The notes under the pieces are model-generated. The model had not been told where the DNA came from, did not search any database, and worked only from the letters and a program-made list of their open reading frames with translations. Both the position numbers and the translations under genes were made by a program. A stretch of 64,000 nucleotides of DNA from Symsagittifera roscoffensis (taxonomy: Eukaryota > Xenacoelomorpha > Acoela > Convolutidae): positions 45,489,448 through 45,553,447 of the forward strand of contig NC_087069.1 of the NCBI RefSeq assembly GCF_963678635.1. The letters run 5' to 3'. Positions 23,001 to 32,155 of this stretch are shown here, piece after piece. Positions within the stretch are counted from its first letter, which is position 1. Each line of letters starts with the position of its first letter.

Positions 23001-25428
23001 ATAAATGCTGTAAATTTTGACAATTTAAATTGCTGAAAATTACCGGTACAGTGCTGATTTAAATTAACCGGACAAAACGCGTTAAGCTTGAAATTTAAAA
23101 CCCGCTTTTCTCAAATTGGGTTGAGTTTAGGTGAAAACTTATAAGACAACACTTGCTTAAAATTTTAGCAGAATTAATATGGTGTTATTTGTGTTGCAAA
23201 ATTCGGGCCAAAAATTTTACCCCAAAATGAGTCATTTTGGCTTTTCTCAGTTAACCAAAAACTACGCCGAAAATACCCAGTCGATCACAGGCATAAATAT
23301 GTCATAGTGAGCCCCTTACGTAGCCCAACAAACTTTATGCAGGATATTTTCTCCAAAATGTTGTATAAGTTAATTTATTTTTGTTTGATAAACAAAAAAT
23401 GTCGTTTTTACTATATAAAATATCAACTTTTTATTTTGAAACAATTTTGGAACATTTTGCATTTTTTTTGGAGAAAACACCCTTCATAAAGTTTGTTGGG
23501 CTACTTAAGGGGCTCACTATGATATAATTATGTCTGTGATCAACTGGGTGTTTTCAGCGTAATTTTTGATTAACTAAGAAAAGCCAAAATGACCCATTTT
23601 TGGAGTAAAAATTTGGGCCCGAATTTTTCAACACAAATTACACCATATTAATTCTTTAAAATTTACAGCAAGTTTTTGTCTTCATAAGTTTTCGCCTAAA
23701 CTCAAACCAATTTGAGAAAAACGGGTTTTAATATTCAAGTTTTACGCGTTTTGTCCGGTTAATTTGAATCAGCACTGTATTGCCGAAAATTTGATATAAG
23801 AACAAGTAAAAAAACTGTAACAAACCAAAAATTGAAAAGAGCAATCGATTGATTTCGGTGGTATTTTGCATGCAATCCTTAAATCTAAAAAACCCTGAAA
23901 AAACCGCGTCAAACAAACGGTGAAAAGCAAGGTCGTCGTTTAGCATGCAACTATGCAAACCTAATTTTCAAATATTTCGACAAAAGCCCTTATGTTACCT
24001 TGAACGACTTAACGATTTAGCGAAAACAGTAAAAAAAGAAACTACAGTTAACCATGTCTTGCAACGACGACTATCAGTTGCTAGCTATTCTTGAAAAAAC
24101 CATTTGGTCGACTCGAAAAAATTGACACTATTGAAGACAACCAAGTTGTTCAATTTTGAATGTTAGTCGGTCGACAAAACACTTTCGAAGCTCTAAGCTA
24201 GAATTTTCCGGTCTCCAATTTACAATCGGGCTGCTTAATGAAAAATCAGGCTTTGGTTCTTGGATAGCTTGCAACGATCTTGCAACGGTTTTAGACAGCA
24301 GTCCAACAAAAATAAAAAGGAATTTCCTATGAAAACCGCTATTTAATTTTTGACTGAATCCGTGTTTTTTTGAACAAAATGCTTGTAATTTAGGAAAAAC
24401 TAAAAAATGCTGAAATTGTTGTAATTTAGGAAATACAAAAATAATGCTTTCACTTTTCAGCGGCGGTCAAGTGAAAATTTTGAAACTCAATTCTCAGCCA
24501 ATACACAAACTCAGAGGGATGGAAATGTCACGGTCTTGAGTTTTTTCTTTGTTTTGGTTGCATCGGAACTTTCCGTTCTACAAAAAACGGCTACTATTAT
24601 ACGGAATAACCTTAACCAAAAATTTGGCTCCCCGATGTGGACATGCTAAAGCCTCTAAAAGGACGTACGTTTTTCAACAAAATGTTGCCTCGCTCCTATC
24701 TGCTGTTCGAAAACTATTCACAAGAAAAAAAGTATTCCTCTTCTCGAAAGGCCCCGTCATAGGCCGGACATCATTCCGATCGAAAATGTTTAGCAAAGGA
24801 TAAAAAAATTTAGCGTTGGATTCAACGAAAAAACTCGAAGAAGCCGCCCAATAAATTATGGACATTTAATTAAATTTGCTCGAACATTGGTCAGCTTCGA
24901 AATGTGATTGCAAGGCGTGAATACAGATTTTAAGCAAAAACTTCTGCCTTGGGAGCTTTCGATTTTATGCTTGTTTCATTTTTAATATGCTCAAGTCTAG
25001 ACAGCTCTCTTTTTCATTGATTCTGTCTTCTATGAGTTTTCGCAACTTCATTTTATTGTTTCGTCAATTTTTCGTCTGATTAACTAAATATTACGTGCAA
25101 AAACTTTCTGAAATAGGTACTTTGCTCTTTTTTTATTTTAAATAGGTTATATCAATGGATTGGAGTGAATCCAGTATTGGAGGTATGCTTAAAAAGATAG
25201 ATTTTTCTAAAAGAAGGTTAAACTGTTATTGAAATCAAAAACTTGGCTGCTTTGAAAATTTAACAAATAAACTAAAAAATTTCACAAAAAAAAGTTAAAA
25301 AAAAATTTCTAAGATTATTTTAGAGACTTCCTTAAAGGCAAGGTTTTAAGAAAGTTTTGAAACCACGACTAACCTGTGTGCTGGATATAACAAACGAACA
25401 AAAATACAGCTATTTTAAGCACGTCCAT
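20083..25428 (-). CDS. Ly6/uPAR (three-finger) domain GPI-anchored protein, complete four-exon gene
   Basis: Exons on the minus strand are 25374-25428, 22265-22392, 21069-21168 and 20083-20189; all have GT donors, AG acceptors and matching phases. They give 129 residues. Exon 1 encodes a signal peptide (MDVLKIAVFLFVCYIQHTG). Exons 2-4 carry the LU domain with its ten-cysteine pattern: SCFAC, SYC, LCAGSC, RRCLPTC and the terminal ECCAESLCN, the hallmark CCxxxxCN. One further Cys sits at the mature N-terminus, and an N-glycosylation site NKT lies in exon 2. After the final Cys-Asn a small-residue stretch and a hydrophobic tail (SLVIPLLLSFLIL) end the protein, a typical GPI-attachment signal. 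The family is extracellular, membrane-tethered and often binds receptors; lynx1-type members modulate nicotinic receptors. The ligand here is unknown. Introns of 2981, 1096 and 879 bp hold several mobile elements. The individual exons are too small to stand out as open frames. Confidence 0.9.
20763..20885 (-). repeat. short TCGA-rich tract resembling the satellite core
   Basis: Read on the minus strand, this stretch in the last intron of the Ly6/uPAR gene has AAAGTCGAAACAAAGAGTC, TTCGAAACATAAAGTCGG and GTTCGACCGAAAATCC in a row. It resembles the GTCGAAACATA core of the array at 36.5-64 kb. Similarity is short and could be chance. Confidence 0.3.
21721..22139. mobile_element. hAT-like MITE in intron 2 of the Ly6/uPAR gene
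   Basis: The left end CAGGGGAGGATCTAGG and the right end, read on the other strand, GAGGGAGGGATTTAGGG are imperfect terminal inverted repeats. They resemble the widespread 'CAGGGGCGGATCTAGG' ends of non-autonomous hAT elements. GCAGGGGG flanks both sides (21713-21720 and 22140-22147), an 8-bp duplication as expected for hAT; its low complexity weakens this evidence. It is about 420 bp long with no coding capacity. Confidence 0.6.
22441..22848 (+). repeat. interspersed repeat, copy B
   Basis: The partner of 1713-2283, same orientation, about 160 bp shorter because of internal deletions. It lies in the first intron of the Ly6/uPAR gene. Divergence is high enough to suggest an old family. Confidence 0.7.
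23049..23777. mobile_element. Tc1/mariner-like fold-back MITE with TA target duplication
   Basis: The ends are CAGTGCTGATTTAAATTAAC (23049 onward) and its near-complement GTTAATTTGAATCAGCACTG-like end at 23777. TA dinucleotides sit immediately outside (23047-23048 and 23778-23779). The arms are about 310 bp each and nearly complementary throughout, leaving a loop of about 100 bp. The CAGTGCTG terminus and TA duplication are characteristic of Tc1/mariner. There is no transposase gene. It lies in the first intron of the Ly6/uPAR gene. Confidence 0.85.
24500..24930 (+). pseudogene. dead Tc1/mariner transposase fragment
   Basis: One frame reads KKKSIPLLERPRHRPDIIPI followed by ENV, then a TAG where Trp is expected, then QRIKKF. 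This matches the family's C-terminal catalytic signature, usually 'WPxxSPDLNPIENVW'. The following peptide (about 45 residues, with one further stop) resembles the C-terminal helices of these transposases. Upstream sequence has only scattered weak similarity and stops. It is a C-terminal relic of a plain DNA transposon in the first intron of the Ly6/uPAR gene, about 0.7 kb from the Tc1-type fold-back element. No terminal repeats were found for it. Confidence 0.6.
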
Positions 25429-26043
25429 TTTTCCAATCTGAGAATCGAGTTTATACAGAATATGATAAAAATTATAAAGACAACTTATGTTATGATAGTT
25501 TTTGTTTCTGACGTCAATTTGTTTATGTAGAATTTTCGAATATCAAATTATAGAACTACATCGAGAGTTGTCTGGCTTATAAAGAAAATCGTAAATGAAA
25601 AAACGTAACAATGCGAAGGACCACATTTTTTAATTTACGTGACGTATGTAAAAATCGGTTGTTTATAGTCTAATTTATATAATCTCATCAAAAAACAAAT
25701 GCCAAATGTTAAATGAAAATTACCGGTGAAATGTAGCTGAAATAAAATGAAAAGTAACTGAAAAACATTGATAAAACTCAATAAAATTCTAAAAACAAAA
25801 AAATCAACCCTCCTTTGTACCGGTTTGACGAGTGAACTTGTCTCAACTTTCGAATAAAAGTAACAACATGTTTAAGTTCGGTGTGTGGATTTGGTTTTTA
25901 GCAGACCAACCTCTTAGCATAAAAAGTGAGCCTCTTAGCAGGTGAACAAATCAACTAAGACATATTTGGTTGACAGAAGTAAAAGAGGTCTAAGCTGGTG
26001 TCCAGCTTCCTTAAGTAACCCAGGTTGACTAAACCTCTAATCA
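25429..26043. promoter_or_regulatory. upstream region of the Ly6/uPAR gene
   Basis: Minus-strand TATAAA (25450-25455) and TATAAT (near 25475) lie 22-50 bases before the ATG. Either would imply a very short leader, so neither is convincing. The region ends at the CCCGGGTTGACC element, which could contribute regulatory sequence. No gene seen. Confidence 0.3.
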
Positions 26044-26981
26044 CCCGGGTTGACCTCTATAGACTAAAAATGCTAATTTTGCAATTCCATAAACTAAGTC
26101 TATGGAAAAGTACTAATCATACGAATTTCATACAGTTTGCTAAAATAATGTCATTGAATTTCCAAAGAACTTTTTTCTTGTTCGGCATAAAATTCGGTGT
26201 ATCGTACTAAATAAAAAAGAAAAACATTTTGTCTAAAAAATGCTTATCTTACAATTTTCATATATGGAAATTGTATGACTAGCTATTTTTTTAATGCTTT
26301 GGCGACAACAATTTTTTTTCCAAGTAAGATTGAATTTGCCCAAAAAATTGTTTGGTTGTTTTTCTTTTTACTGCAAATCGAATTTTGTACTCAAACAAGC
26401 ATTTTACAAAAAAAAAAATTTTTGCATGCAAAATTTTTTTTTTTTTGAGCATAACAAAGTCTTGGAAACACAAAAATTGGATTTTCCCTCGTTTATCTGG
26501 ATAACTTTTTTCAAAATACTAAAGTTTCCTGTTTTTTTTTTGTTTGGCATGTTTATATATGCCTTGATCATTGTGTGATAAATAAACAAATTCAATTCAA
26601 AAAATCTAAAAAATTGGTGCTTTTGGAATATGAATTGTGTAAGAGAAGTTGTCTCATAGAGTTCAGGTCATTTCCAATGCATTGTAAATGCAAGACGATC
26701 AAACCTTTGGTGACTCTAGTTTTGAACAAACCATGGTTTTTGTCACTTGTGTTCGGTCACGAACTCATGCCCAAAATTTTGAGAAATTAAATTTATTAGA
26801 AAAAAAATTGTTTTTTTTTAATCTATGAGAAATGCTGCTAGCCATATTTTCAATATATGCATTTTCACTAATCATAAAACTTTTATGCAATTTCTTGTAC
26901 ATACGGAATTGCTTGAAAAGTGTGTGAATAGCATTTTTCATATATGAAAATTGTATGACTAGCAATTGTGGTCAACCCGGG
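26044..26981. mobile_element. non-autonomous TIR DNA element, copy 2
   Basis: The termini are perfect 12-base inverted repeats: CCCGGGTTGACC (26044-26055) and GGTCAACCCGGG (26970-26981). The interior aligns with 7641-8198. Subterminal motifs of the type ATACGAATTTCATAC and AATTGTATGACTAG recur at both sides. The extra length comes from T/A-rich central sequence. There is no transposase. It lies about 600 bp upstream of the Ly6/uPAR start. Confidence 0.75.
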
Positions 26982-27460
26982 CATACAATTTTTAGATATG
27001 CAAAACTACTTACTCTTTATTTGAAAAACTCGACTTGAAACACTTAGTAGTCTAAAATAAATGCCTGTTCTCTTTCAAATTTATAATAAACCTAATTTAA
27101 TGCTCAAAAATAGTAGGGCTTAGTTGTTGTACAGAAACAAACACTCAAATGGGTTTTTTGGATAACTTGTGTGAAAAAAACGAAGATGATTACGTTATAT
27201 ACAAAAAAATTTCAAGTACAAAATTTTTCCGTTGGAATTTGCTTTCTCAAAAGTTGAGTTCTCTAAAGAGTAGAAAAATGCTGATCATATTGTTTTCATT
27301 ATCAAAAAAAACGTAGCTAAGTTTTTTCCTTCAAAAGTTGAAAGTTTTTCTTGATAATCAGAAATTCTCAAAACGATCATAGATACGAAAAGTTGTTTTC
27401 AATGTGTTAAAAACAATTTTTAATGCTTGTCAGATTAATATATGGCAAACATTTTTTTAA
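26982..27460. other. intergenic DNA
   Basis: AT-rich; nothing recognised. Confidence 0.5.
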
Positions 27461-27885
27461 TCACTCATTGTTTCAAACTGTAGGGCAAGCAAAAGTTATT
27501 TTGTTTCTTGAAGAAAAAAAATATATGGTTAATAACGTTTGCGCGAGTTACAGAAAATCTATCACACTCATTGTTCCAAACTGTAAAATAAGCAAAAATT
27601 ATTTTGTTTCTTCAAGAAAAAAGTATATAATAGTTAATAACGTTTGCGCGAATTACAGAGAATCTATCACACTCATTGTTTCAAACTGTAAGAAAAGCTT
27701 AAGTTATTTTGTTTTTTTAAGAAAAAAAAGTATAATAGTTAATAACGTTTCGCGAATTACAAAGAATCTATCACACTCATTGATTCAAACTGTAAAATAA
27801 GCAAAAATTTTTTTGTTTTTTCAGGAAAAAATTATAAAATACAATTTTTTTTGCGCGAATTACAGAAAATCTATCACAGGTCACC
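27461..27885. repeat. tandem repeat, period about 105 bp, four copies
   Basis: Each unit has TCACACTCATTGTTTCAAACTGTA, then AAGCAAAAATTATTTTGTTTC-like sequence, then TAGTTAATAACGTTTGCGCG and AATTACAGAAAATCTA (given here as consensus fragments). Unit starts are near 27461, 27563, 27671 and 27773. The 125-codon open frame at 27423-27800 follows the repeat and is not taken as a gene. Confidence 0.85.
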
Positions 27886-28324
27886 GAAAGCAAACTTTAA
27901 GATGCAGCATACCCTCATTCAAGCGCAGAGTACAACTCAGTCTGAAAACAAGCGCAGTAGAGTTACGCAGAGCTAGTGCTCGCTAGTTGCCTAGGATGTG
28001 CTTGGAGACAACGTTGCTTCACAAACTTAAACCCTTGGGATGTAGTTTTTTTCTACCGAAAACTTCATACCCTAAATATGAAATCAACTCCTTAAAATCA
28101 ATCAGTAAAACATATTTCTTTTCTGATAACTTTTGGTAAAATTCACGGGGTTTGAGAATTGAAGAATTGCCAAATTTTGAAAAAGCTTGGTTTACTTACT
28201 TGCTTTGATCAAACGTTAGCGCAAGCATACTAGCCGCTACAAACTACACTATCATCAAAGTGATTTTCAAAACGAGATTACTGCTAAGCAAAATGATCTC
28301 TTAGTATTTTATATTATTCTCATT
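27886..28324. other. intergenic DNA
   Basis: Somewhat GC-richer at 27900-28030, but no exon signals or motifs recognised. Confidence 0.45.
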
Positions 28325-28848
28325 TCTTTGTACTTGATGTTTGCGGGTACAAAATCTTTAACTTTTAATCCGTTTTTGTTCTCAAATGAAGGTCAGTCTA
28401 CATTTTTAGTATGCGAGCAGTCTTGCTTTTGTTCCTACATATGTCCGGGTTGAGATGTTTGGTTTATGTGTCAACATTACGGTACGATCAACAAACAGTA
28501 ACCACTATGTCGACTTGGGTCAATGCATGAGCCAACAAGCTTTTATTCTGGATATATCAGTCGATTAGGGATCGTAGTAAATGAGTCTTTGTACTTGATG
28601 TTAGTGGGTACAAAATCTGTAACTTTCAATGCGTTTTTGTTCTCAAATGACGGTCAGTCAGATTTTTTAGTATGCGAGCAGTCTTGCTTTTGTTCCTACA
28701 TATGTCTGGGTTGAGATGTTTGGTTTATGTGTCATCGTAATGGTACGATCAAAAAACAGTCAACCCTATGTCGACTTGGGTTCAAGCATGAGCCAACAAG
28801 CTTTTTATTCTGGATATATCAGTCGATTAGGGATAGTAGTAAATAAGT
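28325..28848. repeat. tandem duplication of a 261-bp unit
   Basis: 28325-28585 and 28586-28848 are near-identical (a few substitutions and single-base indels). Both begin TCTTTGTACTTGATGTT and end with GTCGATTAGGGAT followed by AGTAGTAAAT-like sequence. High identity points to a recent duplication. There is no domain in the 63-codon open frame that crosses the second copy. Confidence 0.9.
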
Positions 28849-29828
28849 CGATCAATTGATATATTATCAACTAATTTTAAAAAAATGTATGCCCTGACAC
28901 CAAATTTGCTCACTTTAATGAAATATCAGAAGTTTAGATTTCTATTCAATTTTTTGTTCATCCCACGAGGCTAAAAATCCTCGCAAGCGACGATTGATTG
29001 CAAACGACAAATCGCAGTGTTGTTAAAGGCGACATTTCGCACCAAGCGTTAAATCGTAGCAAACGACAATTAGTAGTACAACTAATTGCTAATTGGGGGG
29101 ATTACCAAATGATGCGAATTACAATCTAAAATCTAGCGGGCAATCAAAATCTTTAATTTAGCACCAAGTTTGAAATAAATACTAAATAGAACTGATTTAA
29201 CAAAAAATATAAGACTAATTGAACGCTGGGAACATCTACAAATACCTTTGTTTCGATTCATTCGTTTTAATGTCATCTTGTAAATGATTACACTTACTGA
29301 CAACAATATGCCTTTAAGTTTGGTAATGAGTGAACAAGCCTAACAGCAAACTTTCAATCTAAACCGCCAAAACAAAATAACTGATAAATCCAACGAGCGA
29401 ACAAATAATAATAATTGTCAGAGAACGCATTAGTGAGAATAACTGCCGCCAAGGTGGAAAAATACGAAATAAACCATGCCAGATTATTTGAATTTCTTAA
29501 ACTTTATAGCAACAATAATATTCTCAAGCAACTTGTGGAACTTTTGTTCAATTTTGATTTTGTTTGCTTGATTTTCAATTAGCCCATTTTTACTTATGGT
29601 GAACATCAAACTTTTGCCTTCGATTTTGGTAATCAAAATGAAATAAAAAAGCTAGGTATCAGGAACAAGAACATCATAAGGAAATTAGAAGTACAGAACT
29701 TTTATAAACAAGATGATTAGAAAAATAAACAGGCATTTATGAAAACAATTTCCAATTGCCAATGTCTTTTGAAAAAGAAATAACTTATAAGTTACTATGA
29801 TGCAAGATCGACGGAATTCAAAACAAAG
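28849..29828. other. intergenic DNA
   Basis: Short AAACGACAA motifs occur at 28990-29080. No gene recognised. Confidence 0.5.
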
Positions 29829-30357
29829 TTGTCTCAAGTCGTATATACGGTAGACATCGGTAGACATCGCTCTGCTCTCAACGCTACAAATTTTGTTAAT
29901 CCTATAGAAAGACATCATCCACAACCACCATTTCTAGACAATCGGTCGGAGAACGTAACAGAAATTCAGAAAACAGCACGCCTCAATAGAAACATCCCAG
30001 AGCAAAAGAGACATGACGAGGAGGAAGAGCTTTGATAAAGTAAACGATTCAACGGCATGAGAATTGAAGAAACTGATAAGATACTTCGATCAATCTTGTA
30101 ATGAATCTAGTAATGAAGGCAAAAGAATTTTCGGCCAAAAATTAACAAGAGTGAAATTCTCCAGATCTCCTTCAAAGAGTTTTGTTATTTTTTGTGAGGA
30201 CATAAACTGCTAAATAGAAAACAAGGAGAAATAGAATCGTAGGAACAATTTTGAGCTCTGGCCGAAATGGCACGAGCCGATGAATGGATAAGAGATATTT
30301 TTATCAACAATATGAAGAGCTCGGATATCCAGCAAAAACTTCTCACCGAAAAACTCC
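29829..30357 (+). mobile_element. fossil gag-like fragment of an LTR retroelement, cut by gap
   Basis: Just before the gap the plus strand encodes ADEWIRDIFINNMKSSDIQQ followed by KLLTEKL. This resembles the segment 'lRdxFixxmxxxxiqxxLLxe' of Ty3/Gypsy-type Gag proteins. Sequence upstream (29829-30266) is hydrophilic and charged and may belong to the same gag. The copy is broken and incomplete; no LTR was identified. The left limit is a guess. Confidence 0.45.
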
Positions 30358-30557
30358 NNNNNNNNNNNNNNNNNNNNNNNNNNNNNNNNNNNNNNNNNNN
30401 NNNNNNNNNNNNNNNNNNNNNNNNNNNNNNNNNNNNNNNNNNNNNNNNNNNNNNNNNNNNNNNNNNNNNNNNNNNNNNNNNNNNNNNNNNNNNNNNNNNN
30501 NNNNNNNNNNNNNNNNNNNNNNNNNNNNNNNNNNNNNNNNNNNNNNNNNNNNNNNNN
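30358..30557. other. assembly gap (200 N)
   Basis: A run of exactly 200 N, as at 5290-5489. A G-homopolymer and a self-complementary AAACCGCTC repeat follow directly, a likely reason for the assembly break. Confidence 0.97.
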
Positions 30558-30599
30558 TGGGGGGGGGGGCAGGTTGGGGGGTATGTACGTTAGTGAGGG

Positions 30600-30825
30600 G
30601 GTATAAAAACCGCTCAAATCTTGCTTGAAAAACCGTTCAAAAATCACCGCAAGAAATGAGCGGTTTTTGAGCGTTTTTTTAAGCAAGATTTGAGCGGTTT
30701 GAGCGGTTTTTCCAAAAAAAGCCGCCCAAACCGCCCAAACCGCTCAAACCGCTCAAATCTTGCTGGAAAACCGCTCAAACCGCTCAAATCTTGAGCGCTT
30801 TTTGAGCGGGATCTCGACCCGGGTC
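30600..30825. repeat. AAACCGCTC short tandem and inverted repeat
   Basis: Blocks of AACCGCTCA/AACCGCCCA repeat in tandem. The segment AAACCGCTCAAATCTTGCTT at about 30607 is mirrored by AAGCAAGATTTGAGCGGTTT at about 30681, so the stretch can fold back on itself. The array abuts the DUF7477-like coding segment abruptly at about 30825. Confidence 0.8.
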
Positions 30826-31185
30826 GTCATTAGTGACAGTTTGACTGGCTTTAAATTTGATGGCTACAACGTTACTTCATGCACATCGTTTGACTCGAAG
30901 TACTATCTTGTGCTGACAAAAGGCGTAGTGGTTAACAGCGGATATCAAAGTGTGTTCACTCGCGCAGAATGGACTGCTATCGAGAAAGAAATTGCAGAAG
31001 AAATCAAGAATGGAAAAGTCATAACGAGTGTCTGTTACAACAAAGGAAAAGGAGAGTATATGGTAGTTATGAGTATATTAAAACGTAGACAAGAGTACAG
31101 ATCGTTTGAAGCCAATGATATTACCGCGCTTAATTCTTGGAACCGACTACCATATTTCAAGATCCAACAGACAAAAAAATACTGA
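30826..31185 (+). pseudogene. DUF7477-like protein fragment (copy 2), 5' truncated
   Basis: The frame is open from the edge of the AAACCGCTC repeat to a stop at 31183-31185, about 119 residues. It starts inside the domain (ISDSLTGFKFDGYN, then TSCTSFDSKYYLVLTKG) and continues with a second repeat: FTRAEWTAIEKEIAEEIKNG, then KVITSVCYNKGKGEYMVVMS. The second repeat fits the 'W....G..ITS......WxVVMS' layout well. The first 85 bases match copy 1 at close to 90%, with synonymous and conservative changes, so the two are recent paralogues. No start codon or acceptor site belongs to the domain, hence fragment or pseudogene; it could also be a last exon if the upstream exon lies in the gap. Function unknown. 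Confidence 0.5.
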
Positions 31186-31733
31186 TTGTGTGCACGCAAA
31201 GCGAAAACATAACTGGTTCCCGATTTATATGGAATAAAGAATTACTCTAGAACTCCAAATTGTTACTCTCACACATCGAGATTTCTCGATACAATTCAGA
31301 AAAACTACGACAGAAGGTGCAACCATTGAATAATCTCTCTCGAACATGCAAATCTACTGTGACTGATATATTACTTGATTGAGCTTTGACTTTACGGCTA
31401 CTAAGTTTTAATAAACTGAATTTATGTTTATAATTAGCTTTTCTCAAGCCATTAAATGACAGAGGCGCAAAATGGGGACTCCAAGTCATTCAACCTAACT
31501 TCTGAAGAAACGAGTAGGTTTAAAAAACATAATAGTGAATGTTTTAGATAAGTTTTGTTTCCTATTTTAGAAGTGCAGAAAATTATTGGTAAGATCTTCT
31601 TCGATACAATTCGAGAATATTTAGCTGATTATCAATTAAAACTATCTTGAACTTTAAGAAAGTGCGACCCATTTCACTGTGGACTCCTGGATACATATGG
31701 TCCCATTACTTTGAAATCGAGGACTTACAGCGT
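31186..31733. other. intergenic DNA
   Basis: Nothing recognised; an 80-codon minus-strand open frame (31247-31489) has no motif. Confidence 0.45.
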
Positions 31734-32155
31734 TCCAGTGTGTTTTTAATTTACAGTCTGGAAAATATTTTGAATTAGTTCGAAACTGTTTGCTTTCCTA
31801 ATGTTGAATAGATCAATAGTAACAACTAGATAATTTTGAAAATTACTTTTCAAAAAAAAACATTTGAAAATTAGTCCAGTGTGTTTTTAATTTAGAGTCT
31901 GGAATACATTTTGAAATAGTTCGAAACTGTTTGCTTTCCTAATGTTGAATAGATCAATAGTAACAACTAGATATTTTTGAAAATTACTTTTCAAAAAAAA
32001 AACATTTGAAAATTATTCCAGTGTGTTTTTAATTTAGAGTCTGGAATACATTTTGAAATAGTTCGAAACTGTTTGCTTTCCTAATGTTGAATAGATCAAT
32101 AGTAACAACTAGATAATTTTGATAATTACTTTTCAAAAAATACCATTTGAAAGTT
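31734..32155. repeat. tandem repeat, period about 142 bp, three copies
   Basis: Units start at about 31735, 31876 and 32018, each with CCAGTGTGTTTTTAATTTA, TAGTTCGAAACTGTTTGC, TGTTGAATAGATCAATAG and TTTTCAAAAAA. The copies are nearly identical, so the duplication is recent. Non-coding. Confidence 0.9.

Noticed and set aside
27423-27800. 125-codon open frame
   Set aside because: Follows a 105-bp tandem repeat; the frame stays open only because the unit length varies in multiples that avoid stops.
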